Source: DASWIG01 sp965371445 (GTDB lineage: Bacteria > Acidobacteriota > Thermoanaerobaculia > Multivoradales > J023). From it: 64,000 nt of DNA. The notes under the pieces were generated by a model. It did no database searches, had not been told where the DNA came from, and worked only from the letters and a program-made list of their open reading frames with translations. How positions within the stretch are numbered: position 1 is the stretch's first letter; the number at the start of each line of letters is the position of its first letter. The position numbers and the translations under genes were made by a program. Positions 1-7,280 of the stretch are shown here, in pieces. Where the stretch lies: assembly GCA_965371445.1 (NCBI GenBank), contig CBDUYN010000031.1, positions 1-64,000 on the forward strand. The letters are read 5' to 3'.

Positions 1-150
1 CGTGGCTCGACCGGTCGCCGTGGCTCGACCGGCCGCCGTGGCTCGCGCCACCTCCTACCCGACTGCCGTGCCTCGACCGACCGCCGTGCCTCGACCGTGG
101 CTCGACCGGTCGCCGTGGCTCGACCGGCCGCCGTGGCTCGCGCCACCTCC
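1..150. repeat. GC-rich tandem repeats, 18-bp unit and duplicated 55-bp block
   Basis: The sequence is built from an 18-bp unit, CGTGGCTCGACCGGYCGC, in tandem and slightly degenerate copies (some read CGTGCCTCGACC). A 55-bp block made of two units plus a GTGGCTCGCGCCACCTCC end occurs at 1-55 and again, identical, at 96-150. No convincing reading frame runs through it. The array probably continues to the left of the window. Spacing and degeneracy do not fit CRISPR repeats. Function unknown. Confidence 0.85.
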
Positions 151-154
151 ACCC

Positions 155-198
155 GGGGCTAAAGCCCCGTGCTATAGATGAAAAGACCCCTGAAGGGG
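155..198. repeat. two short GC hairpins upstream of the sigma-factor gene
   Basis: The first hairpin is GGGGCT-AA-AGCCCC (155-168). The second is CCCC-TGAA-GGGG (187-198). They end the GC-rich repeat block and lie about 80 bp upstream of the sigma-factor start. No T-tract follows either, so they are not classical terminators. They may be part of a dispersed intergenic repeat, but that cannot be tested inside this window. Confidence 0.5.
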
Positions 199-277
199 CC
201 TCTCGGAGGAGCCTATCGCGGCTCGCTTTCTCTAGAATCCTCTCCCAACCCTTTTCTCCCCCCGGGCCACTCAAGGG

Positions 278-844
278 TTGGAGACGGAAGACGTGACGAC
301 CCAAGAAATGCAGGAACGCGAATGGGCCGAGGCCCTGATGAGGAATGGCGACGAGGCGGCTTTCCGCCACCTCTACCGCCGCCATACGCCCCGCCTCTAC
401 GGCTTCGCCCTGCGGTTGCTCCGCGACGAAGCCGAGGCCGAAGACGTGGTGCAGGAGGTCTGGGTGCGCGCGGTGCGCAAGCTCGGCGGCTTCCGCTGGC
501 GATCGGCACTTTCGACCTGGCTCGTGGGGATCGTCCACAACCTGTGCCGTGAGCGGCTGCGCAGCCGCTCGCGGCGCGAGGCGCGCGAGGCGCGCGAGGC
601 CCTGGTACCGGTGCCGGTGCTCGTCGCGGCGCCGCTCGGGGGGCTGCGCGTCGACCTGGAACGGGCCATCGCGCTCCTGCCCGACCGCTGCCGTGCCGTC
701 CTCATGCTGCACGACGTCGAAGGCTGGACCCATCAGGAGATCGGTCACCGTCTGGGTATCGCCGCCGGTACGTCCAAGAGCCAGTTGAGCGAAGGACGCC
801 GCCGCCTCAGGACCTGGTTGAAAGGAGCACACGATGAGCCGTGA
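278..844 (+). CDS. ECF-type RNA polymerase sigma factor
   Basis: A 188-residue protein of typical ECF sigma-70 size. Region 2 (about residues 15-90) shows the RHTPRLYGFALRLL core and the DEAEAEDVVQEVWVRA helix that binds core polymerase and the -10 element. Region 4 (about 125-180) has a helix-turn-helix (HQEIGHRLGIAAGTSKSQLS) for the -35 element. The longest start is TTG at 278, preceded by AAGGG; GTG at 293 and ATG at 308 are alternatives. It overlaps the next gene by 11 bp, the usual arrangement of an ECF factor with its regulator. A short Ala/Arg-rich linker joins the domains. The ECF subgroup and target promoters cannot be read from the sequence. Confidence 0.9.
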   Translation: METEDVTTQEMQEREWAEALMRNGDEAAFRHLYRRHTPRLYGFALRLLRDEAEAEDVVQEVWVRAVRKLGGFRWRSALSTWLVGIVHNLCRERLRSRSRREAREAREALVPVPVLVAAPLGGLRVDLERAIALLPDRCRAVLMLHDVEGWTHQEIGHRLGIAAGTSKSQLSEGRRRLRTWLKGAHDEP

Positions 845-1481
845 AGAAAGTCCGGAAAACGGCTTCGAATGGAACGACGAGGAGCGTTCGGCCCTCGCTT
901 CCCTGGCCACCGTCCCCTTGGGGGGAGCGAGGGGGGACGTCACAGCCGTCGCGCCACCGCGCGCGCTCGAAGAGCGAACCGTCGAACGCCTGCGCCGCGA
1001 GGGCCTGATCCACGATGCGGCCGTCCCGTTCTGGACGCGCCTCTTGGGCGGCCGGCGATCCGGTGGCGCCGGCTCCCCAAGGTTTGCCTGGGCGGCCGCC
1101 GCGGCGGCCTGTGCGGTGGCGCTTTTCTTTGCCGGCGTCGCCGTGGGGCAGCGTTCGGCGGTGCGTACGACGGCCGAGGCCCTCGCCGCCTATCACGGCG
1201 ACGCGCTCGTCGCCGCCTCGGCGCGGGTGCAGCAGACCGGCTCGGCCTACGTCGCGGCGCTCGCCGCCCTCGCCCTGACGGCCACCGACGACGCCGATCC
1301 CGAGCAGCTCGCCCAGGGCCGCGAGGTCGCCCTCGCGGCGCTCTACGCCGCCGCCGAGGAGCTCGTGCGCTTCGACCCCTACGATCCCGTCGCGGCACGC
1401 CTCGTCCACGACCTCGAAGCCGTCGACCGCGACGACGAGGGAGACGGCGAAGAGAGAAAGCGGCAGGTGATGTGGTTTTAG
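834..1481 (+). CDS. single-pass membrane protein, probable anti-sigma partner
   Basis: A 215-residue protein coupled to the upstream sigma gene by an 11-bp overlap, with AAAGGAG 8 bp before its ATG. Residues 1-70 form a cytoplasmic N-terminus. One transmembrane helix lies near 82-103 (AAACAVALFFAGVAVGQ), followed by an extracytoplasmic region rich in Ala and Asp/Glu. No zinc-binding HxxxCxxC motif of classical zinc anti-sigma factors is present, so the role rests on gene order and topology. Residues 26-35 (TVPLGGARGD) are encoded by a copy of a 27-bp repeat found elsewhere in the window. Confidence 0.65.
   Translation: MSREESPENGFEWNDEERSALASLATVPLGGARGDVTAVAPPRALEERTVERLRREGLIHDAAVPFWTRLLGGRRSGGAGSPRFAWAAAAAACAVALFFAGVAVGQRSAVRTTAEALAAYHGDALVAASARVQQTGSAYVAALAALALTATDDADPEQLAQGREVALAALYAAAEELVRFDPYDPVAARLVHDLEAVDRDDEGDGEERKRQVMWF
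910..936 (+). repeat. 27-bp G/C-run repeat, copy 1 (inside a coding region)
   Basis: One of four near-identical 27-bp copies (others at 24558, 40498, 55384). It starts CCGTCCCC, then TT, GGGGGG, a variable dinucleotide, and ends CGAGGGGGG. Here it is read in frame within the anti-sigma-like gene. The CCCC/GGGG runs can form a hairpin. Confidence 0.85.
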
Positions 1482-1533
1482 CCCCGGTCTCCGCTCGTTT
1501 CGAACATCCCCGATCAACACCCGGAGAAACGTC

Positions 1534-2688
1534 ATGCGAAATCGAATCCTCTGGCTCACCTTGACCCTCCTGCTCACCGCGCCGCTCGCTGCCGAGGAGC
1601 CCTGCCAGGACGGCAAGCTTCCGATCGGCTGGCTCGGCATCCGCGAATTCAGCGACACGCAGATGGAGCTTCGGATGCGCGACGGCGGCTACGTCCTGCG
1701 TTTCCGCCAGGAGCCCCGGATCGGCGAGCTCGGCGGCCCGGCACGCGGCAAGCTGCGCCGCGGCGACGTGGTGACCACCGTCGACGGGGCCTTCATCACC
1801 ACACGCAGGGGGAGCGAGAACCTCTATCGGGTGGAGCCCGGACAGGTGGTCCGGCTCGGGATCCGCCGCGGCGACGCCTTCCGCGACGTCGAGGTGACCG
1901 CGGCGCCGATCTGCCCGGAGGACGCCCCTCTCGGCTTCGCGCCACCTCCGGCGCCTCCGGTTCCCCCCGCGCCTCCGGCTCCCCCCGCGCCTTTCGCGGT
2001 CCTGGCGGCTCCTGCGGCGCGGGCCGCCCCAAGGGCACCTTCCGCGGTCCTGGCGGCTCCTGCGGCGCCGGCCCCTCCAAGGGCACCTTCCGCGATCCTG
2101 GCGGCTCCGGCTCCTGCGGTTCCTGCGGTTCCTGCGGCCCCGGTGCTGGCTCCGGCGCCGCCCGCTCCTCCCCGGCTGCCGGCCAGCGAGGGTTGGTTCG
2201 GCTTCGGCTTCGAATGCGACGACTGCGGCTGGAGCGAGGACGGCTTCTTCTTCCGTTCGCCGCCCTGGGTCTACTCGGTCGACTCCGGAGGTCCGGCGGC
2301 CGAGGCGGGCCTTGAGCGCGGCGACGTCCTCACCCTCGTCGACGGCGAGGACATCACGTCGCAGCTCGGCTCGAAGCGTTTTTTCTCGGCGCGGCCCGAA
2401 ACCGGCCTGCGCCTCGGCTACCGCCGGGGAGGTGAGGCGAGAGAGACCGAGATCCTGGCCCGTCCTCGGCCCTGGAGCACGGTGCCGCTGGCGGACCTCG
2501 GGGGCGAGCAGCGGCTGCGCTGGACCGGCACCCTGGGCTCGACCGACATTGAGGTGCACGGCCTCGACTCGGTCTACGTCACCATCGACGAGGAGCGCGG
2601 CACCGTCTCGATCCGAACGCTCGACTCGACCATCCACCTCTCCCTCTCGCCAGCTGCGAGCGAGGGGGAAGAGTCGGGCTCGCAGTAG
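1534..2688 (+). CDS. secreted protein with two PDZ domains and an Ala/Pro-rich linker
   Basis: A 384-residue exported protein. The signal peptide (LWLTLTLLLTAPLAAEE) ends near residue 22. PDZ-like domain 1 spans about 30-120 (GWLGIREF; RGDVVTTVDGAFIT). The linker, about 130-215, contains a 16-residue repeat (AVLAAPAAPAPPRAPS and variants) encoded by 48-bp tandem repeats at about 1996-2139. PDZ-like domain 2 spans about 220-310 (GFGFECDDCGW; GGPAAEAGLERGDVLTLVDG). No protease domain is present, so it is a peptide-binding or scaffolding protein rather than an HtrA protease. It lies 52 bp after the sigma/anti-sigma pair and may belong to the same envelope-stress operon. Confidence 0.8.
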   Translation: MRNRILWLTLTLLLTAPLAAEEPCQDGKLPIGWLGIREFSDTQMELRMRDGGYVLRFRQEPRIGELGGPARGKLRRGDVVTTVDGAFITTRRGSENLYRVEPGQVVRLGIRRGDAFRDVEVTAAPICPEDAPLGFAPPPAPPVPPAPPAPPAPFAVLAAPAARAAPRAPSAVLAAPAAPAPPRAPSAILAAPAPAVPAVPAAPVLAPAPPAPPRLPASEGWFGFGFECDDCGWSEDGFFFRSPPWVYSVDSGGPAAEAGLERGDVLTLVDGEDITSQLGSKRFFSARPETGLRLGYRRGGEARETEILARPRPWSTVPLADLGGEQRLRWTGTLGSTDIEVHGLDSVYVTIDEERGTVSIRTLDSTIHLSLSPAASEGEESGSQ

Positions 2689-2754
2689 CCGGTCCGGGAG
2701 TGTTAGCCTTGGTCCAGGTCCGGGTCCTTCACTTCGCCCGGACGATTTCAAGGC

Positions 2755-3876
2755 ATGCAGAGTCGAGTCGTCCAACTACGGGCCAGCCCCGCCACCTTCC
2801 ACGGCCTGATGGACATGGACCGCCGATTTGACGTGGGCCGCGAGCCCGACGCGGTGCTCGCTTTCCTGCCGACGAAACACCTCGAGGACACGCTCTCGGC
2901 GATGGCCGAGGTGTGGCCTACGAGCCTTCGCCTGGGGTGCGAGGCCGCCGCCCAGATCGCCGACGGCGAGTGCGTTGAGAAGGGCTCTCTACAATTTCTC
3001 TGGCTCGACGACCCGGCCCATGAGCTCTCGGTAGAAGTCCTGGGATGCGACCTCGAAGGGTCGCTCGACGAGGAAGCCGTGGAGCGCTTCCACGGCGCCC
3101 TCGGCGAGGCGGACTCCGCCTTGCTGCTCGCCGACGGCGTCCGCTTCCCGCAGGCGAAGCTGCTGGCCGAGCTGCGCCGGGAATCGAGGCCGCCGGTGCT
3201 GGGGCTCTTCGCCTCGCGGCCGTCCGACGCGCTCGAGGGTGCCCGGGTCTTCCTCGGTACGGAGGTCCATCTCTCCGGGTGCCTGCTCCTGGTCATGAAG
3301 GGCGTCTCGATGGACGTCGAGGTGGTCCACCCCTTCACCGCCGCCAGTCCCGCCTACACGGTGACCCGGGCGGCCGGCAACGTGGCCTACGAGATCGACG
3401 GCGAGCCCGCCACCCTGTGGTACCGGCGTTTTTTCTCCGTCGACGGACAGCTTCTGCCGCTGCCCTCTTCGGCGTTGCCGTTTCCGCTGATCGTTCAGGG
3501 CCCCGACCCGGCCCGGCGCGGGCTCTACCGCACCATGACGGAGTTCGACGAGTCGAGCGGCCGGGTGAGCTTTCGCGGCGACGTCCACGTGGGGGACCGG
3601 ATCCGTCTCGGGTTGCGGAGCACGGCTTCCTTGAAGGAAGCGGCGGCGGCCGCCTCCGACCATCGCCCGCAGGCGGCGATCCTCTCCGTGAGCCTGGGCG
3701 GAGACCTGAGCGAGGACGAGAAGACGGTCGCCGGCGTGGCGGAAGCGCACGAAATCCTGGGCCTTCCCCTCATAGGTCTGAGCAGCTTCGGAGAGGTCGT
3801 CACTGACACGGACCACGGTGTGCTCCTCCACAACCAGGTGATGGCTCTCGCCGTCCTGCGCGAGGTCGTCTCGTGA
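2755..3876 (+). CDS. FIST domain sensory protein
   Basis: A 373-residue protein with the layout of FIST_N (about 25-215) followed by FIST_C (about 220-370). Diagnostic stretches are TSLRLGCEAAAQIADG early, GCLLLVMKGVSMDVEVVHPF in the middle, and AAILSVSLGGDLSEDEKT with GLSSFGEV at the end. FIST domains are thought to bind small ligands such as amino acids and to feed signalling pathways; that is family knowledge. No output domain is present here. The gene ends in a GTGA overlap with a PAS-domain gene, which probably supplies the partner. ATG at 2755 gives the full N-terminus; an internal ATG near 2809 is possible. Confidence 0.8.
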   Translation: MQSRVVQLRASPATFHGLMDMDRRFDVGREPDAVLAFLPTKHLEDTLSAMAEVWPTSLRLGCEAAAQIADGECVEKGSLQFLWLDDPAHELSVEVLGCDLEGSLDEEAVERFHGALGEADSALLLADGVRFPQAKLLAELRRESRPPVLGLFASRPSDALEGARVFLGTEVHLSGCLLLVMKGVSMDVEVVHPFTAASPAYTVTRAAGNVAYEIDGEPATLWYRRFFSVDGQLLPLPSSALPFPLIVQGPDPARRGLYRTMTEFDESSGRVSFRGDVHVGDRIRLGLRSTASLKEAAAAASDHRPQAAILSVSLGGDLSEDEKTVAGVAEAHEILGLPLIGLSSFGEVVTDTDHGVLLHNQVMALAVLREVVS

Positions 3877-4493
3877 AGGACCTCGGGATCGAGAACGCCG
3901 TCTTGAAAAACCTCCTGCGGGAGACGGTGCGGGCCTACGAGGCCAGGGTCGACGGCGCGGTCGGGCCGCCGCCGCCGGTCGCCATGCCGCGGATTGCCGC
4001 TCCTAGAGCCGCCGAGGAGACCGCCGGGGCCGGAGGCGAGGACGTCGTCCTGCACAACCTCGTCGTCGAGACCCACCGGGTCTACGAGGAGCAGGCGTCG
4101 GAGCTCGCGACGCTTCGGGAGACGCTACGCCTCTTTTTCTTGCAGAGCGGCGACGTGATGATCTCGACCGATGCGGAGACCGCCGTCGTCGAGCTCAATC
4201 CGGTGGCCGAGAAGCTCATGGGCTTGCGATCCGCCGCCGCCGCCGGACGCCCTCTCCTCCACGTGCTCCTCCTCGTCGGAACCGACGGCCAGGCCGTGGT
4301 CCTCGACCTCGCCCCTTGCCTGATGGAAGGCATGGACCTCGCATTGCCGGCGGGGGTCGCCGTCGAACGGCGCGACGGCTATCGCTTCGCCGTCGAAGGC
4401 CGCGTCACGCCGACCCGCGACGACGGAGGCAAAATCTCAGGCCTCCTGATCGTCTTGCACCCCCTGGACGACACCTACCGCCGCGCCCCTTGA
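3873..4493 (+). CDS. PAS-domain protein with coiled-coil N-terminus
   Basis: A 206-residue protein starting with GTG in the GTGA overlap with the FIST gene. Residues 1-85 contain two similar helical stretches (AVLKNLLRETVRAYEAR and VVLHNLVVETHRVYEEQ) that look like a duplicated dimerisation helix. A PAS fold occupies about 95-200 (DVMISTDAETAVVELNPVAEKLMG). It has no kinase, cyclase or receiver domain, so it probably modulates other signalling proteins together with the FIST protein. It overlaps the following mnmA gene through TTGA. Confidence 0.75.
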   Translation: MKDLGIENAVLKNLLRETVRAYEARVDGAVGPPPPVAMPRIAAPRAAEETAGAGGEDVVLHNLVVETHRVYEEQASELATLRETLRLFFLQSGDVMISTDAETAVVELNPVAEKLMGLRSAAAAGRPLLHVLLLVGTDGQAVVLDLAPCLMEGMDLALPAGVAVERRDGYRFAVEGRVTPTRDDGGKISGLLIVLHPLDDTYRRAP

Positions 4494-5611
4494 AACCTCG
4501 AACGCCGATCGATCTCCACCCGTCCGGAGGCCCCGAAGGGAGCGGGGCTCGCCCGCTGCGCGTCGCCGTGCTCCTCTCGGGAGGTGTCGACAGCTCGGTC
4601 GCCTTGAGGCTCTTACAGGAGCAAGGCCACGAGGTCGTGGCCTTCTATCTCAAGATCTGGCTCGAGGACGAGCTCCAGCACCTCGGGGAATGTCCCTGGG
4701 AGGAGGACCTGGGCTACGCGCGGGCGGTGTGCCAGGACGCCGGCGTGGCGCTCGAGGTGATGTCGCTCCAGCGCGAGTACCACGAGCGGGTGGTCGCCGA
4801 AGCGGTCGCGGAGCTTGGGGCGGGGAGGACTCCGAGCCCCGACGTCCTGTGCAATCGGCGGGTCAAGTTCGGCGTCTTCCTGGATCAGCTCGATGCCCTT
4901 CCCGGGAGCTTCGACAAGGTCGCCTCGGGGCATTACGCCCGCATCGAGCACGACGGCCGGCTCTATAGGCTGCGCAAAGGAGTGGATCCGGTCAAGGACC
5001 AGACCTACTTCCTCTGCCGCCTCGACCAGCGTCAGCTCGCGCGAACCCTTTTCCCGCTCGGTGCCTACCGCAAGAGCGAGGTCCGCCGGCTGGCTCGCGG
5101 CTTCGGCCTGCCGAACTGCGATCGGCGCGACAGCCAAGGGATCTGTTTTCTCGGCAAGCTTCCCTACGACGCTTTTGTCAAAAGCTACCTTGGCACACGC
5201 CCCGGCGAGATCCGCGAGGTCGAGACCGGGCGCGTGCTCGGCGAGCACCGCGGTCTCTGGTTCCATACCGTCGGCCAGCGCCGTGGACTGGGGCTTGGTG
5301 GCGGGCCCTGGTACGTGGTGGCCAAGGACCTCGAGCGAAACGTCGTCTTCGTCGCCCATGGCGAGGAGGCGCCACGCCATCGCCGGGAGCGTTTCCGCGT
5401 CGCCCGGCTCCACTGGATCGCCGGAGCGCCCGAAAAGGATCGGTTGACGATTCGAGTGAGGCACTCGCCAAGCGTCGGCGAGTGCCGGGTCCGCCTTCAA
5501 GACGGTAAGGCCGAAGTCGAGCTCGCCGAGGCCGATCCCGGCATCGCACCTGGCCAGACGGCGGTCTTCTACGACGGCGACGAATGCCTCGGCGGCGGCA
5601 CGATCCTGTAG
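4490..5611 (+). CDS. mnmA: tRNA-specific 2-thiouridylase MnmA
   Basis: MnmA activates U34 of Lys, Glu and Gln tRNAs with ATP and inserts sulfur passed along a thiol relay. The PP-loop SGGVDSSVA lies near residue 30. The first catalytic Cys is in PDVLCNRRVKF (about residue 121) and the second in DSQGICFLGK (about residue 220). The GHYARI and KDQTYFL motifs are also present. The C-terminal beta-barrel domains run to the end. With TTG at 4490, overlapping the PAS-gene stop, it has 373 residues, normal for the family. The reading frame stays open further upstream, but that part overlaps the PAS gene and has no MnmA similarity. Confidence 0.93.
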   Translation: MKPRTPIDLHPSGGPEGSGARPLRVAVLLSGGVDSSVALRLLQEQGHEVVAFYLKIWLEDELQHLGECPWEEDLGYARAVCQDAGVALEVMSLQREYHERVVAEAVAELGAGRTPSPDVLCNRRVKFGVFLDQLDALPGSFDKVASGHYARIEHDGRLYRLRKGVDPVKDQTYFLCRLDQRQLARTLFPLGAYRKSEVRRLARGFGLPNCDRRDSQGICFLGKLPYDAFVKSYLGTRPGEIREVETGRVLGEHRGLWFHTVGQRRGLGLGGGPWYVVAKDLERNVVFVAHGEEAPRHRRERFRVARLHWIAGAPEKDRLTIRVRHSPSVGECRVRLQDGKAEVELAEADPGIAPGQTAVFYDGDECLGGGTIL

Positions 5612-5621
5612 GCCTGGCGTG

Positions 5622-6044
5622 TCATCCCACCTCCAGGTGATAGAGCATCCAGTAGATCACGACACCGGTCACCGAGACGTAGAGCCAGATGGGCAAGGTG
5701 AAGCGGGCCAGCCGGCGGTGTCGTGAAAATTCCTCGCGCCAGGCACGATAAAGAGTCACGCCAGCCAGGAAAGGCACCGCCGCTGCCAGGACCGTGTGGG
5801 TCGCCAGGATGGTCAGGTAGACCGAACGGACCGTCCCCGTTCCCTGAAAGCGAACCGAGCCCACTTGATAGTGGTAGAAGAGATAGGAGACGAGAAAGGC
5901 CACGGAACAGGCAAAAGCCGTCGTCATGGCGATCTTGTGGGCTGGCACCCGGCGATTCTTGATGAGGGTAAAACCTGTCACGAGGCAGATCGCTGCCAGG
6001 CCGTTCAGAAACGCGTTCAGGGTCGGTAGAGCCGTCAGGTCCAT
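5622..6044 (-). CDS. DUF420 family membrane protein
   Basis: A 140-residue integral membrane protein with about four helices. Conserved-looking features are LPTLNAFLNGLAAICLVTG near the start, HKIAMTTAFACSVAFLVSYLFYH in the second helix pair, ILATHTVLAAAVPFLAGVTL, and HRRLARFTLPIWLYVSVTGVVIYWMLY at the end. Several His residues lie at helix borders. DUF420 proteins are often found near cytochrome c oxidase assembly genes, but no such genes are close here. The start at 6044 has GAGGAG 6 bp upstream; the longer open frame upstream lacks hydrophobic or family-like sequence. It converges on mnmA. Confidence 0.85.
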   Translation of the reverse strand: MDLTALPTLNAFLNGLAAICLVTGFTLIKNRRVPAHKIAMTTAFACSVAFLVSYLFYHYQVGSVRFQGTGTVRSVYLTILATHTVLAAAVPFLAGVTLYRAWREEFSRHRRLARFTLPIWLYVSVTGVVIYWMLYHLEVG

Positions 6045-6270
6045 GGTGTAGCTCCTCGGCGCCGCGGGCGCGAATGGTGGGTCGTGGTGACATCGCAGAC
6101 CACACGGTGCTATGATAGAGCGCGAGCGAGGTCTTGGCACCCCGCCAACGATCCTTGGCAGCCCGTACTGCCGGGGAGGTAGCATGCAGAACTCGAGTCC
6201 GTCACTTACAACGCGGCCTGTCCGAAGTACGCACGCCGGTGCGGCGCCGCTGTTGTTTGGGGGTAGTCGA

Positions 6271-6714
6271 ATGAAGAGAGTCATCGTCGTCCTGGCCGCC
6301 GTCTCGATCCTGACCCTGTTCGACGCCGGCTTCAGCGCCGAGGCGGCGGGCGGCTACAAGGTCATCGTCAACCAGAACGTCCCGCTCTCCCAGCTCTCGA
6401 AGTCGGAGGTCCAGAAGATCATGATGAAGAAGACCTCCAAGTTCTCGGACGGGACGAGGGCGTCGCCGGTCGACCTGCAGCCGGATTCGTCCGTCCGCGA
6501 GGCCTTCTCGAAAGACGTCCTGGGGCGCTCCACCTCCGGCGTCAAGAACTTCTGGCAGCGGCAGATCTTCTCCGGCAAGAACGTCCCGCCGCCCGAGGTT
6601 TCGAGCGACGCCGAGGTCATTGCCTACGTCGGCTCGAATTCCGGGGGCCTCGGATACGTCTCGGAGGGGGCCCGGCTCAACGGCTCCGTCAAGCCCGTGG
6701 ATCTCGTCGAATGA
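6271..6714 (+). CDS. small secreted PstS-like substrate-binding domain protein
   Basis: A 147-residue protein with a signal peptide (VIVVLAAVSILTLFDAGFSAEA) cleaved near residue 27. The mature part resembles one lobe of phosphate-type periplasmic binding proteins: YKVIVNQNVPLSQLSKSEVQKI, then FWQRQIFSGKNVPP, then SDAEVIAYVGSNSGGLGYVS. Phosphate ABC permease genes are absent, so it is a free-standing domain of unknown ligand. ATG at 6271 was chosen because the signal peptide starts there; the open frame begins earlier without protein-like sequence. Confidence 0.75.
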   Translation: MKRVIVVLAAVSILTLFDAGFSAEAAGGYKVIVNQNVPLSQLSKSEVQKIMMKKTSKFSDGTRASPVDLQPDSSVREAFSKDVLGRSTSGVKNFWQRQIFSGKNVPPPEVSSDAEVIAYVGSNSGGLGYVSEGARLNGSVKPVDLVE

Positions 6715-6742
6715 GCCTCCTGCCTCCCGTCTCCTCGGTCCC

Positions 6743-6943
6743 ATGAAACCCGTCGACCCGGCCGCCGACGTCAAGGCCACGATCCTCACCATCGTCGGCG
6801 ACCAGCCGGACGGGAGCACCTACGACGAGATCTTGCGCGAGCTGGCCTTCCACCGCATGGTGGAGCATGGGCTCGGCGGTGACCGCAGCCGCAGGATCGG
6901 GACCGGCGAGATCCGCCGGCGCCTCAAGTCATGGCACGGCTGA
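6743..6943 (+). CDS. putative antitoxin of a ParE-type pair
   Basis: A 66-residue protein. The pattern TYDEILRELAFHRMVEHGL followed by GEIRRRLKSW resembles small helical antitoxins that accompany ParE/RelE toxins. It overlaps the toxin start by 13 bp, antitoxin first, the standard order. No DNA-binding domain beyond the short helical core can be assigned with certainty. The start at 6743 has no strong Shine-Dalgarno sequence. Confidence 0.7.
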   Translation: MKPVDPAADVKATILTIVGDQPDGSTYDEILRELAFHRMVEHGLGGDRSRRIGTGEIRRRLKSWHG

Positions 6944-7218
6944 GCTGGACGGCGGAGGCCGCCGCCACCGTCCGTGACGTCTACGCCTACATGGCGCGCG
7001 ACCGTCCGGAGACCGCGCACCGCACGCTCGAGGCCATCCTCAACAAGGTCGACTCCTTGACCGAGTACCCGGAGCTCGGTCAGCCCTACTGCTACGGAGC
7101 CGGCGCCGTCCGCGTCCTCTCCTACGGCAGCTTCAGGGTCGCCTACCTGCTCGAGGAGAGCGGCGACCTCCTCGTGCTGGGCATCTTTCACGGCCTGGTT
7201 TCCCTCCCTCCCTATTAG
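6931..7218 (+). CDS. ParE/RelE-family toxin
   Basis: A 95-residue protein of the RelE/ParE fold: LSWTAEAAATVRDVYAYMARDRPETA at the start, then LTEYPELGQP, and the C-terminal strands VRVLSYGSFRVAYLLEESGDLLVLGIFHG. ParE toxins poison DNA gyrase and RelE toxins cleave mRNA. The RV.Y.SFRVAY arrangement fits the ParE branch better, but the target is inferred. It is translated together with the preceding antitoxin. Confidence 0.8.
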   Translation: MARLSWTAEAAATVRDVYAYMARDRPETAHRTLEAILNKVDSLTEYPELGQPYCYGAGAVRVLSYGSFRVAYLLEESGDLLVLGIFHGLVSLPPY

Positions 7219-7280
7219 ACTGTGGCACGTCAGATGGTGCGCAGCCGGACGGCGGCAAACGACGCGACGAGGAGCGAGCG

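Noticed and set aside
1..150. CRISPR array
   Set aside because: Units are contiguous 18-mers with no unique spacers of constant length and no cas genes nearby.
940..2775. Long minus-strand open frame (611 codons) opposite the sigma operon
   Set aside because: It is antisense to well-supported genes, is extremely Arg/Gly-rich, has no domain, and arises from GC-rich codon structure.
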